Source of the DNA: Kineosporia succinea
GTDB taxonomy: Bacteria; Actinomycetota; Actinomycetes; Actinomycetales; Kineosporiaceae
Reading direction: 5' to 3'
Assembly (NCBI RefSeq): GCF_030811555.1
Contig: NZ_JAUSQZ010000001.1
Span: 5,081,241-5,145,240, forward strand
DNA length: 64,000 bases
Part shown: one piece after another, positions 49,766 to 58,447 of the stretch
Position numbering within the stretch: the first letter of the stretch is position 1
Layout: each line of letters starts with the position of its first letter
Made by a program: the position numbers and the translations under genes
Notes under the pieces: model-generated
What the model saw: the letters and a program-made list of their open reading frames with translations, nothing else
Told to the model about the DNA's origin: nothing
Database searches by the model: none

Positions 49766-51952
49766 TCACCGACGACGGCGGGCCAGGAGCAGGGTGAGGT
49801 CGTCGGTGCGGGGTTCGGGGGCGTCGGCGACGAGCCGGTCGGCCATCGTCGCCGGCGGGTCGGCGGCGGCTTCCGCCACCCGGGCGGCGATGCGGGCGAT
49901 GCCCTCCTCCGGCGACGACCGGCGGTCTTCGCTCAGCCCGTCGGAGTACAGCACCAGGGTCTCGCCCGGCTGCAGCTCACCCGACCACGACCCGGCGGGC
50001 ACCTCGACGCCGAGCCCCACCGGCGGCCGGGCCGGCACCACGACCGGGCCGCGCACCGACGACACCGGGTGCGGATGTCCCGCCCGGGCCACCTCGACCG
50101 CGCCGGTCGCCGGGTCGTACAGCGCCAGCACCACCGTGGCCAGGATCGGCCGGAACACCAGGTGGGCCAGCGAGTCCAGCCGGGCCAGGGTCTCGGCCGG
50201 GGGAGCGCCCTCGAGCAGGTACGCCCGCAGCGCCGTGCGGAGCTGGGTCATCGTGGCGGTGACCGTGCTGCCGTGGCCGGTGACGTCACCGACGACCAGG
50301 GCGAGCCGGCCGCCGGGCAGCTCGAAGCAGTCCCACCAGTCGCCGGCGAAACGGCCGTCGGGCGCGGGCACGTACCGCACCTCCAGGTCGACGTCCGCGA
50401 CCCGCGGCAGGCTCGCCGGCTGCAGGGAGTCGTGCAGGTCCTCGACGATGTTCACCGCGTCGCGCTCGTAGCGCCGCAGCGCCCCGATCGCCGCCGTGCC
50501 CAGAGCCAGCACCGACTGCACCTGCCAGGAGTCCCACGGCGCGCTGCGGCCGCGCAGCTTCTCCTCGGCCGCCGCGAACGACTTCCGGGGCCCGATGCGG
50601 GCCGTGCCGTCGGTGCGGATCGTGATGGTCTTGTCGTGCGGGTCACCGGCCCAGCGCACCGTGCGGTCGACCGCGGGGTTGAGCCACAGGATCCAGGTGC
50701 GTGGTGCCAGCGGCAGCACCAGCGCCCCGGCCACCGCGTCACTGCCCAGCCCGGGGGCGAGATGGTCGGTGAAGGCGGGGACGCCCTCGGTGCGCGCCAG
50801 CGTCCTCACGATCTCGTCGGCCACCGACGGTTCCGGCACCGACCCCCACGAGGTGCGCACGTCGTCCGTACGCACCACCACCCCGGCCGCGTCGGCGAGC
50901 CCGGCGACCCGGGCCAGGTCGGCCCCCGCCAGCGCCCGCACCGGTGAGACCTGCGGCTGCGCCAGCAACGGCAGCAGCGCCTCGACCTGACGCCGCCCGG
51001 ACGCCAGACGGGCCGCGTCGTCACTGGTCTCGCGGGTCGTGACGATCTCCATCGCGGCCTGGGTGAGGAAGTCGGCCGCCGCCCGCTCGTCGTGCGAGGG
51101 CTGCAGCGGACCCGCGTAGTGGTGGCACGCGACCAGCCCCCACAGCACCCCGCCGCGCATCATCGACACCGACATCGACGCCCGCACCCCCATGCCCCGC
51201 AGGTACTCCAGGTGCACCGGGGAGACACTGCGCAGCGGGGCGAACGACAGGTCGAGCTCGCCGAGGCCGTCGGCCGGCAGCTGCGGCACCAGCCGGGCGG
51301 CGCCCGCGTGCGAGTCCACGATGAAGCGCAGCCGGTTGAGCGTGTAGAGCTGACGGGCCTGGGCCGGGATGTCGGACTCCGGGTAGCGCAGCCCCAGGAA
51401 CGGCTCCAGGTAGTCGCGGCGGTGCTCGGCGATGACCTCACCGTTCCACTCGCGGTCGAAGCGGTAGACCATCACCCGGTCGAACCCGGTGACCCGCTGC
51501 ACGGCGCTCACCAGCTGCTGGAACACGTCGGTCGCGCCGCGCAGCCGGTTGATCTGGGTGCGGGTGGCCGACAGGGACACCGAACGGCCCAGCGACGCGT
51601 CGCTCACCGCCTCCAGCTCGATGACCAGCCGGTCGGGCCCGGAGCGGTGCACCAGCACGTCGACCGCCCGCCCGGCCCACGGACCGCCCTCAGGACCCTG
51701 CCAGCGCACCGGTTCGAGCAGGTCGTCGTCGGCCACCCGCTCCTCGATCCCGGCCCACAGCTCGTGGCCCAGCAGATCCCGCGCGTGCGGCCCCTGGGCT
51801 CCGGGCAGGAAGGTGCGCAGGTTCTCGGACGCGGTGAGCACCGTGTGCCGCGTGGGGTGCACGACCATCATCACACCGTGCGGCTGCACCGAGCCCGGGT
51901 ACTGGATCGGCTCACGGGCGCACTGGTCGAGGTCGGCTTCCGGGAAGGTCAC
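49766..51952 (-). CDS. bphP: Bacteriophytochrome with SpoIIE/PP2C-type phosphatase output
   Basis: A 728-residue protein. The PAS-GAF-PHY photosensory core has the chromophore Cys11 in DLDQCAREPIQYPGSVQPHG, the PESDIPAQAR motif (about 187-196) and ACHHYAGP (His pair near 276), all expected for biliverdin-binding phytochromes. From about 500 the protein changes to a PP2C/RsbU-SpoIIE phosphatase: DWWDCFELPGGRLALVVGDVTGHG and YSDGLSED contain the metal-binding Asp residues. So red/far-red light should control dephosphorylation of an anti-sigma antagonist. The start is GTG at 51952, overlapping the heme oxygenase stop (GTGA). A STAS protein and an anti-sigma kinase are encoded divergently next door. 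Confidence 0.9.
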   Translation of the reverse strand: MTFPEADLDQCAREPIQYPGSVQPHGVMMVVHPTRHTVLTASENLRTFLPGAQGPHARDLLGHELWAGIEERVADDDLLEPVRWQGPEGGPWAGRAVDVLVHRSGPDRLVIELEAVSDASLGRSVSLSATRTQINRLRGATDVFQQLVSAVQRVTGFDRVMVYRFDREWNGEVIAEHRRDYLEPFLGLRYPESDIPAQARQLYTLNRLRFIVDSHAGAARLVPQLPADGLGELDLSFAPLRSVSPVHLEYLRGMGVRASMSVSMMRGGVLWGLVACHHYAGPLQPSHDERAAADFLTQAAMEIVTTRETSDDAARLASGRRQVEALLPLLAQPQVSPVRALAGADLARVAGLADAAGVVVRTDDVRTSWGSVPEPSVADEIVRTLARTEGVPAFTDHLAPGLGSDAVAGALVLPLAPRTWILWLNPAVDRTVRWAGDPHDKTITIRTDGTARIGPRKSFAAAEEKLRGRSAPWDSWQVQSVLALGTAAIGALRRYERDAVNIVEDLHDSLQPASLPRVADVDLEVRYVPAPDGRFAGDWWDCFELPGGRLALVVGDVTGHGSTVTATMTQLRTALRAYLLEGAPPAETLARLDSLAHLVFRPILATVVLALYDPATGAVEVARAGHPHPVSSVRGPVVVPARPPVGLGVEVPAGSWSGELQPGETLVLYSDGLSEDRRSSPEEGIARIAARVAEAAADPPATMADRLVADAPEPRTDDLTLLLARRRR

Positions 51953-52551
51953 CCACCCACCCTGCCAGGGGTCGGCGTGTGCAGCCACGCCTCGAACACC
52001 GCGAACAGCTCCACCGCGGCCCGCACCGCCTCGTCGAGCTCGGCCGGGGCGAGATCGTCGAGCAGGCGCTTCGTTTCGTGCCAGACGGTGACGCGCTCGC
52101 GGGAGTGGGCCAGGCTGCCGCACGCGCCGGCCGGGATCCCGCTCGCGATCGCGTGGGTGGCGATGACCGCCCCGCCGAGCGCCGAGCCGTCGAGCACGTA
52201 GAGCTGGCCGAGGGCCCGGCCCAGGCCGGTCACCGCAGGTGGGAGAGGGCTGCGTGGGAGTGCCCGGACCTCCTGCGGGCTGAGCCCGAGGTGCCGCAGG
52301 TCGGCCGCGATGGCCCCGGAACGCCGCCGCCGGGCGACGTCGGGCGCAGGCCGTGACTCCGGCCACACCTCCCGCCAGGCGCCCAGGCCCCGCTCGAGTG
52401 GTTCGTGCAGCCCCAGCATGCGCTCGAGCCACCAGCGGTGGGTCTCGTGGTTCCAGGCCCTCAGGTCGACGAGGGCGTCGAGGCGCTCGTGCGTGGGACG
52501 GGTCGCGGCGCGCAGGGCGGCGACCCCGTGATCTCCGGGCGTGTCGGCCAC
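51949..52551 (-). CDS. bphO: Biliverdin-producing heme oxygenase
   Basis: A 200-residue heme oxygenase: the proximal heme ligand is probably His21 in RPTHERLD, and YVLDGSALGGAVIATH matches the distal-helix motif YVLEGSxLGG. It opens heme to biliverdin, the chromophore required by the phytochrome encoded immediately downstream. The GTG at 52551 has GGAGGGG 5 nt upstream; another GTG at 52596 is in frame but lacks a good site. Confidence 0.88.
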   Translation of the reverse strand: MADTPGDHGVAALRAATRPTHERLDALVDLRAWNHETHRWWLERMLGLHEPLERGLGAWREVWPESRPAPDVARRRRSGAIAADLRHLGLSPQEVRALPRSPLPPAVTGLGRALGQLYVLDGSALGGAVIATHAIASGIPAGACGSLAHSRERVTVWHETKRLLDDLAPAELDEAVRAAVELFAVFEAWLHTPTPGRVGG

Positions 52552-52756
52552 CGTAACCCCTCCAGCCAGCGTGTTCCGGGCCTGCCCGGTGCTCACGCCG
52601 GGCAGGAAATCCCTGGTGGGCTAGCATATCGAGGCAAGCTGCCCCGGCCTGTGGCCATCAAGACACGGTGATCATTGTCGAGCGGGGGCGGGAGGGCAGG
52701 CAGACGGGAAGACCATCGGGGAGTCTCACCGCCCGCTGCCGGGAGGACAGGAGGCA

Positions 52757-53143
52757 ATGGTGTCGAAGGACCCCCAGGCCTCGGCGCCGCACGACGGCGC
52801 TCCGGGTGACGTGGTCGTTCTGTCGCAGGACGACCACACGCTGGTCATTCTGTACGGCGACGTCGACGTACGGGTCAGCGACGAGCTGGAGTACGCGGGC
52901 CGGTTCTCGATCGACGCCGGGCGGCTCACCGTGCTGGACGTGCGCCACGTGACGATGATGGATTCCGTCGGCGTCTCGTTCGTCGTGCGCATGGCCGCCG
53001 GGCTGCGCAGCGCCGGCACCGAACTGCTGCTGCAGGGCCCCTCGCGCCGGGTCTCCGAGCTGATCAGCCTGGTGGGTGCCACCGAGCTGACCCGCTGGCT
53101 GCCCGACGAGGCCCTTCTCAGCGCCCAGGTGGAACAGTCGTGA
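52757..53143 (+). CDS. STAS-domain anti-sigma factor antagonist
   Basis: A 128-residue STAS protein. VLDVRHVTMMDSVGVSFV carries Ser70, the position phosphorylated by partner kinases in SpoIIAA/RsbV proteins. Unphosphorylated, it should bind the anti-sigma factor encoded next. It is preceded by AGGAGG; either the ATG at 52757 or the GTG at 52760 may be used. Its start is 206 bp from the divergent heme oxygenase start. The phytochrome PP2C domain is the obvious candidate phosphatase. Confidence 0.88.
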   Translation: MVSKDPQASAPHDGAPGDVVVLSQDDHTLVILYGDVDVRVSDELEYAGRFSIDAGRLTVLDVRHVTMMDSVGVSFVVRMAAGLRSAGTELLLQGPSRRVSELISLVGATELTRWLPDEALLSAQVEQS

Positions 53144-53628
53144 GCGCGGCCGTGCTGATGCCGGGCCGCCCGCCGGTGGGCTTCTGGGCCCAGCGCATCG
53201 ACTGGGACATCACCTCCGTCGAGGGATCGGTGCAGGCCCGCGACGAGGCCCGCGAGGCGGTCGCCGCCGGGGAGACGATTCATCCCTCGGGGCACGTGTT
53301 CTCGTCGGCCAGTGAACGGGTGGCCATGACCATGGGTGAACTGACCGTGAACGGGCTGCGCCACGGTGATCCACCGGTGACGGCCTCGCTCTCGCGCGGC
53401 AGCCGCGGCTGGCTGCTCGTGGTGTCCGACGCCGCTCCGGGCCGGACTCCCACCGCTCCCGGGCCTGACCTCACCGCGGTCGGCGGACTGGGCCTGCGCC
53501 TGGTGCTGTCGATGTCCGTCGAGGTCGGCTGGTGCCTGGAGCGAGGGCGCAAGCTGGTCTGGGCCCTGGTCAGCGACATACCGCCGCAGAGCATGGTGGC
53601 AACCCTGGATCAGGCCCTCTCCTCCTGA
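53140..53628 (+). CDS. HATPase-type anti-sigma factor (serine kinase)
   Basis: A 162-residue GHKL ATP-binding protein of the RsbW/SpoIIAB type: ERVAMTMGELTVNGLRHG is the N-box region, VVSDAAPG the G1 box and GGLGLRLVLSMSVEVGW the G2 and final helix. It should phosphorylate the STAS protein and bind a sigma factor. The GTG start overlaps the STAS stop by four bases. No sigma-factor gene is within the window, so the target is elsewhere. Confidence 0.85.
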   Translation: MSAAVLMPGRPPVGFWAQRIDWDITSVEGSVQARDEAREAVAAGETIHPSGHVFSSASERVAMTMGELTVNGLRHGDPPVTASLSRGSRGWLLVVSDAAPGRTPTAPGPDLTAVGGLGLRLVLSMSVEVGWCLERGRKLVWALVSDIPPQSMVATLDQALSS

Positions 53629-54491
53629 TGCAGTGCACGCCCCGCCGCGGCCGTCACCGCCCGGGTGACCTCGTCGAGCAGGGGTGAGGTCAGTTTCCAG
53701 CGCTGCCAGTAGAGTTCGACCCCGACCGGCCGCCCGGGCGCCAGTTCCACCAGGCGTCCCGCGTCCAGGTCTTCCAGACACTGCTGCTCGGGCAGCATTC
53801 CCCAGCCGAACCCGGCCCGCACCGCCCGCGCGAAGTCGTCGGAGGTAGGCACGTAGTGGCGCGGCGCGCCGTGACCCGACGGGAGGAAGGCGTGCTGCAG
53901 ACCGTCCTGCCGGTCGAAATCCACCCGGGGAACCGTGTCGAGGCTCGCCGTGCCCCGGAGGTGACGCTCGGCGAAACCCGGTGAGGCCACCGCGTGATAG
54001 CGCATCGTGCCCAGCCGCGCCGACGAACATCCCTGCACCGGAACTGATTCCGCCGTCACCGCCGCCATCACCGTGCCCGAGCGCAGCAGGCCGGACGTGC
54101 GCTCCTGGTCCTCCCGGTGCAGGTCGAACACCACCGCAGTGTGCTCGAGCACCCCGGCCAGGGCGCCCAGGAACCAGGTCGACAGCGAGTCCGCGTTCAC
54201 CGCCAGGGGCAGCGAGGGCACTCCGGTGCCGCCCGGCCCGCTCAGGGCCCGAGCGGTCTCCTGCTCCAGCAGTCGCGCCTGCCGGGCGTGCCGCACCACC
54301 ACCTCACCGTCGGCGGTCGGCCGCACCGGGGTGGTGCGCTGCACCAGGATCCGGCCCGCGGCCTGCTCCATCGCCTTGATCCGCTGGCTCACGGCGCTCG
54401 CGGTGACGTGGAGCCGCGCCGCGGCGGCGTCGAACGTGCCCTCGTCGACGGCCGCGAGCAGCGTCTCGAGGTGATCGCGCTGGAACTGCAT
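53610..54491 (-). CDS. lysG: LysR-family regulator of the LysG/ArgP type
   Basis: A 293-residue LysR protein. HLETLLAAVDEGTFDAAAAR and VTASAVSQRIKAMEQAAG form the HTH; the effector domain follows from about 95. It is divergent from a LysE exporter gene, matching the lysG-lysE pair of Corynebacterium, where LysG with lysine or arginine activates lysE. Its 3' end overlaps the anti-sigma gene by 19 bp, convergently. Confidence 0.87.
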   Translation of the reverse strand: MQFQRDHLETLLAAVDEGTFDAAAARLHVTASAVSQRIKAMEQAAGRILVQRTTPVRPTADGEVVVRHARQARLLEQETARALSGPGGTGVPSLPLAVNADSLSTWFLGALAGVLEHTAVVFDLHREDQERTSGLLRSGTVMAAVTAESVPVQGCSSARLGTMRYHAVASPGFAERHLRGTASLDTVPRVDFDRQDGLQHAFLPSGHGAPRHYVPTSDDFARAVRAGFGWGMLPEQQCLEDLDAGRLVELAPGRPVGVELYWQRWKLTSPLLDEVTRAVTAAAGRALHQEERA

Positions 54492-54561
54492 GAGCCGAGC
54501 TTATGCACCATCAGAAACATGAGCTGTACTGAATCTCGGAGGAGCTCATAGCGTCACCCAC

Positions 54562-55173
54562 ATGCACCTCATGCTCGGCCTGCTCACCGGCCTCAGTCTG
54601 ATCATCGCGATCGGCGCTCAGAACGCGTACCTGCTGCGACTCGGGATCGCCGAGCGCGCCCGGGTGGTGCTGCCCGCCGTGGTGGTGTGCGCCGCGTCCG
54701 ACGCGGTGCTGATCCTGGCCGGTGTGCTCGGGGTGGGGGCGCTGGTGCAGAGTGCGCCGGTCGCACTGACGGTGGTGCGGGTGCTGGGCGCGGCGTTCCT
54801 GCTGACGTACGGGCTGATGGCCGCGCGGCGGGCGCTGCGGCCGGGCGGTGAGGTGCTGGCGGCGCGGGAACTGGCGCCGGGGGCCGGGGTCCGCGGCGTG
54901 GTGCTGACGATGCTGGCGCTGACCTGGCTCAACCCGCACGTCTACCTCGACACCGTGGTCATGCTCGGCTCGATCGCGAACGGGCAGGACGAGGGGCGCG
55001 CCTGGTGGGTGACCGGGGCCGTGCTGGCGAGCGTGCTGTGGTTCAGCGCCCTGGGTTTCGGGGCGCGGATGCTGCGGCCGGTGTTCGCCCGGCCGGTGGC
55101 GTGGCGGGTGCTGGACGGGGTGATCGCGGTGGTGATGGGGCTGCTCGGTCTCCGCCTGGCCCTCGGTGGGTGA
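54562..55173 (+). CDS. lysE: LysE-family basic amino acid exporter
   Basis: A 203-residue protein with five to six membrane helices. LITG-type opening (LLTGLSLIIAIGAQNAYLLRLGI) and TWLNPHVYLDTVVMLG are LysE/ArgO signatures. It exports lysine/arginine and protects against excess. The divergent LysG-type gene probably activates it; the 70-bp gap should hold the LysG site. The ATG at 54562 lacks a close ribosome site (GGAGGAG is 18 nt away), so the ATG at 54571 cannot be excluded. Confidence 0.88.
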   Translation: MHLMLGLLTGLSLIIAIGAQNAYLLRLGIAERARVVLPAVVVCAASDAVLILAGVLGVGALVQSAPVALTVVRVLGAAFLLTYGLMAARRALRPGGEVLAARELAPGAGVRGVVLTMLALTWLNPHVYLDTVVMLGSIANGQDEGRAWWVTGAVLASVLWFSALGFGARMLRPVFARPVAWRVLDGVIAVVMGLLGLRLALGG

Positions 55174-55415
55174 GGGCGTGGTGACCGGTGCCGTCGGTGG
55201 CGGCGAGTCCCCGGCCGGTCACCTCGTTCACCGGTGGTGCCGGAGGCCGCTGTGGTACGGCGCGTCGTCCAGGCGGGGCGGTGCGCGTGAGACCCGCCCG
55301 GTGGTGGGCCTTCTCGATGGTGCTGCCGTCGGCATCCCCCGACGGCAGGTGTTCACTTCCGGGGCCGGACAGGTCACACTTCCGGTGGGTGGATGCGACG
55401 ACGCGGGGGTGCACC

Positions 55416-56144
55416 ATGGCGGCGAGCGTCACCTCCCGGGCGCTGGCGTTGCTGAGCGCCTTCGACGACCGGCACCGGCAGCTCACGCTGACCGAGCTGG
55501 CGTCGCGGGCCGGGCTCCCGGTGCCCACGGCGCACCGGCTGGTCGGCGAGCTGGTGCGGTGGCGGGCGCTGGAGCGGCTGCCCGGCTCCGGCCGTTACGT
55601 GATCGGGCGCCGGATCTGGGATCTCGGGCTGCTCGCCCCGGTGCAGACCGGGCTGCGGCAGGTCGCCTCGCCGTTCCTGCAAGACGTCTACGCGGCCACG
55701 CTGGCCACCGTGCACCTGGCCGTGCGCGACGGGCTCGAGGTGCTCTACGTCGACCGGCTCTCCGGGCACGCCTCGGTGCCGGTGGTCAGCGAGATCGGCT
55801 CCCGGCTGCCGCTGCACTCGACCGGGGTGGGCAAGGTGCTGCTCGCGTACGCCCCGGCCGAGGTGCAGCGCCAGGTGCTGGCCGGGCCGCCGCGGATCAC
55901 GCCGTACACGATCACCCAGCCCGGGCGGCTCGCGGCGCAGCTGGAACGGGTGCGGCGCGAGGGCTACGCGCAGACCGTGGAGGAGATGAGCCTGGGCGGG
56001 TGCTCGGTGGCGGTGCCGGTGCGGCGGGAGGCCGACGTGGTGGCCTCGATCGGGCTGGTGGTGCCCTCGCTCGAGCGGGACCGGCCCCGGCTGGTGACGG
56101 CGCTGCGGGTGGCGGCCGAGGGCATCACCCGCTCGCTGCGCTGA
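55416..56144 (+). CDS. IclR-family transcriptional regulator
   Basis: A 242-residue IclR protein. The winged helix is at residues 3-60 (LALLSAFDDRHRQLTLTELA, PVPTAHRLVGELV). The effector-binding GAF-like domain follows from about 75, with LPLHSTGVGKVLLAYAP and GYAQTVEEMSLGGCSVAVPV. IclR regulators often control aromatic catabolism; pobA lies 2.3 kb away but on the other strand and not adjacent. The ATG at 55416 begins at the family start. Confidence 0.87.
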   Translation: MAASVTSRALALLSAFDDRHRQLTLTELASRAGLPVPTAHRLVGELVRWRALERLPGSGRYVIGRRIWDLGLLAPVQTGLRQVASPFLQDVYAATLATVHLAVRDGLEVLYVDRLSGHASVPVVSEIGSRLPLHSTGVGKVLLAYAPAEVQRQVLAGPPRITPYTITQPGRLAAQLERVRREGYAQTVEEMSLGGCSVAVPVRREADVVASIGLVVPSLERDRPRLVTALRVAAEGITRSLR

Positions 56145-58374
56145 GGCCACCGACCACGATGTCCCGCGCCGGGCGGGGCCGGCCCAGGAAGTAGCCCTGG
56201 GCCAGTTCGCAGCCGATCTCGCCGAGCCGGTCGAGCTGCGCCTGCGTCTCCACGCCCTCGGCCACCACGTCCATGCGGAACGCGTGCGCGGCCGTGACCA
56301 TCAGCTGCACCAGCGCCTGGGTGGCCTCGTCGTTCGAGCGCAGGAAGCTCTGGTCGATCTTCAGGGTGTCGACCTGGAGGTTCTGCAACTGGCCGATGCT
56401 CGTGTAGCCGGTGCCGAAGTCGTCGAGGCTCACGGCCACGCCGAGCGCCCGCAGCTCCCGCAGGTGCGCGTCGGCGGTCGGCTCGTCGAGCACCACGGTC
56501 TCGGTGATCTCGAGCACCAGCCGGGTGGGTTCCAGTCCGCTCTCGCCCAGCGCGTGCCGCACCTCGTCGAGCAGCGTGCGCGAGGCCAGGTGCCGGGCCG
56601 AGATGTTCACGGCCATCGTCACCCCGCCGTGGCTGCGCGGGTCGGCGTGGGTCCAGGCCGCCAGCTGCTTCGTCGCGGAGTTCAGCACCCACCGCCCGAT
56701 CTCGCAGATCAGCAGGCTCTCCTCGGCGAGCGGGATGAACTCGTTGGGCGGGACCAGGCCGCGTTCGGGGTGCTGCCAGCGGATCAGGGCCTCGTAGGAG
56801 TGCAGCTGCCCGCCGGCCACGGTCATCACCGGCTGGAAGTGCAGCTCGAACTCGCCCCGGGCCAGTCCGGCGCGGATGTCGGCCTCCACCCGGGCCCGGG
56901 CCTCGAGCTCGGCCCGCAGCGCCGCGTCGAACATCTCGACCCGGCCGCGGCCGTTGGCCTTGGCCCGGTGGGCGGCCAGATCGGCGTCCTGCAGCAGCTT
57001 CTCGGCGTCCGTCTCCCCGTCGCGGGCGAGCGCGACCCCGACGCTGGCCCCGACCGAGGCCCGGCCCGCGGCGGTCATGATCGGGACGCTCACCCCGGTC
57101 ACGAGCCGCTCGGCGATCTCCATCAGCTCGGCCGGCGGCGGCACCGGGTCGATCAGCACGACGAACTCGTCACCGCCCTGCCGGCCCACGATGTCGCCGC
57201 CACGCAGGACGCCCTTCATCCGCTCGGCGACCACGCGCAGCACCTCGTCGCCCGCGGCCTGGCCCAGCTGCTCGTTGACCTTCTTGAAGAAGTCCAGGTC
57301 GACGACGACCACGGCCACCTCGTCACCGGCCCGGGCGGCCCGGTGCATCAGGGAGGCGAGCAGCTCGCGCACGTAGGTGCGGTTGGGCAGGTCGGTGAGC
57401 GGGTCGTGGGCGGCCTGGTGCTCCAGATCGGTGCGGTAGGCGTCGCGTTCGTTGGTGGAGGCCCGCACGTCGCGCATCGACAGCCAGAGCCGGGCGGGCA
57501 CGAGCAGCGACAGAACGGTGGACGCGGTGGCGATCGGCAGGTGGTTGAGGTTCAGGTCGTAGAAGTAGTCGATCATGAGCACGCCGGGCACGACGAGCAG
57601 CGCGCCGTACATGGTGACCAGGCGCACCGGCGACACGATCCAGGTCGCGGTCGAGCCGCCGCGCGCCGGGTGGCTCGACGAGCGCAGCGCCCCGTAACCC
57701 CAGCCGATGTACATGAGCAGGTAGAACGTCTCGAACCAGCGGTGCTCCGGGTTCAGCGTGCCCCCGCTCATGCCGTACAGCACGTTGCCGGCCAGACCGG
57801 TCAGCACGGCCCCGGTCAACGCCGTGGTGGCCCATGCCTCGACCGGTGCCGGCACACTCGTCACCAGCCAGACCGCGGCCCCCAGCATCCCGATCGTGGT
57901 GACCGGGTAGAGGATGCCGACCAGCTCGGTCAGGTCGAGACCGCCCTGCAGCGGCCGGAACAGGGCCACCCACAGCACCAGGCCGCCGGCGCCGGTGACC
58001 ACGCCGGTGTCGAGCAGCCCGGCCGCGTCGATCCTGCGCCCGCGCTGCAGCAGCAGGAGCCCGGCCGTCGCGACCAGGTTGCCGCTCAGCCAGCCGGCGT
58101 CGCTCCAGCTCGGGTACGCGGGGGTCTGCCCGTGGGCGATCAGCCAGACGGTGTGCCCGTCGGCGGCCGCGCTCAGCAGCGAGGCGAAGGAGAAGACGAT
58201 CCAGGCCCCGCGCCGGGGCCGGTCGAGACGGGCGGCCACCAGCACGGCGACGGCACTGCTCAGGCTGATCGACACCTGCAGCCAGCCGCGGAGCGCCCCG
58301 GAGGGCGCCAGCCAGTAGCTGCCGAGCAGCACGGCAGCGACCAGGAGATAACGCCGTCCGGCGTCGAGGCGCAT
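56125..58374 (-). CDS. Membrane GGDEF-EAL c-di-GMP signalling protein
   Basis: A 749-residue protein. The N-terminus to about 300 has roughly nine membrane helices, not matching a sensor domain I recognise. GGDEF domain at about 315-480 with intact RQGGDEFVV, and EAL domain at about 490-740 with YEALIRWQHP and DDFGTGYTS. So it may both make and degrade c-di-GMP, or only one of these in vivo. The gene is 73 bp downstream of pobA on the same strand, and its 3' end overlaps the IclR gene by 20 bp. Confidence 0.9.
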   Translation of the reverse strand: MRLDAGRRYLLVAAVLLGSYWLAPSGALRGWLQVSISLSSAVAVLVAARLDRPRRGAWIVFSFASLLSAAADGHTVWLIAHGQTPAYPSWSDAGWLSGNLVATAGLLLLQRGRRIDAAGLLDTGVVTGAGGLVLWVALFRPLQGGLDLTELVGILYPVTTIGMLGAAVWLVTSVPAPVEAWATTALTGAVLTGLAGNVLYGMSGGTLNPEHRWFETFYLLMYIGWGYGALRSSSHPARGGSTATWIVSPVRLVTMYGALLVVPGVLMIDYFYDLNLNHLPIATASTVLSLLVPARLWLSMRDVRASTNERDAYRTDLEHQAAHDPLTDLPNRTYVRELLASLMHRAARAGDEVAVVVVDLDFFKKVNEQLGQAAGDEVLRVVAERMKGVLRGGDIVGRQGGDEFVVLIDPVPPPAELMEIAERLVTGVSVPIMTAAGRASVGASVGVALARDGETDAEKLLQDADLAAHRAKANGRGRVEMFDAALRAELEARARVEADIRAGLARGEFELHFQPVMTVAGGQLHSYEALIRWQHPERGLVPPNEFIPLAEESLLICEIGRWVLNSATKQLAAWTHADPRSHGGVTMAVNISARHLASRTLLDEVRHALGESGLEPTRLVLEITETVVLDEPTADAHLRELRALGVAVSLDDFGTGYTSIGQLQNLQVDTLKIDQSFLRSNDEATQALVQLMVTAAHAFRMDVVAEGVETQAQLDRLGEIGCELAQGYFLGRPRPARDIVVGGLSAASG

Positions 58375-58447
58375 GGACGAGCGTTCGGCCCGTGCGGGCG
58401 CCCGGTGAAGCGGCCCCCGGACGCGTCACCCCGGCGGGGGCCGGTGG

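Noticed and set aside
51953-52627. An N-terminal extension of the phytochrome of about 225 residues
   Set aside because: The stretch is the out-of-frame shadow of the heme oxygenase gene. The phytochrome family begins at the GTG at 51952, close before the chromophore Cys.
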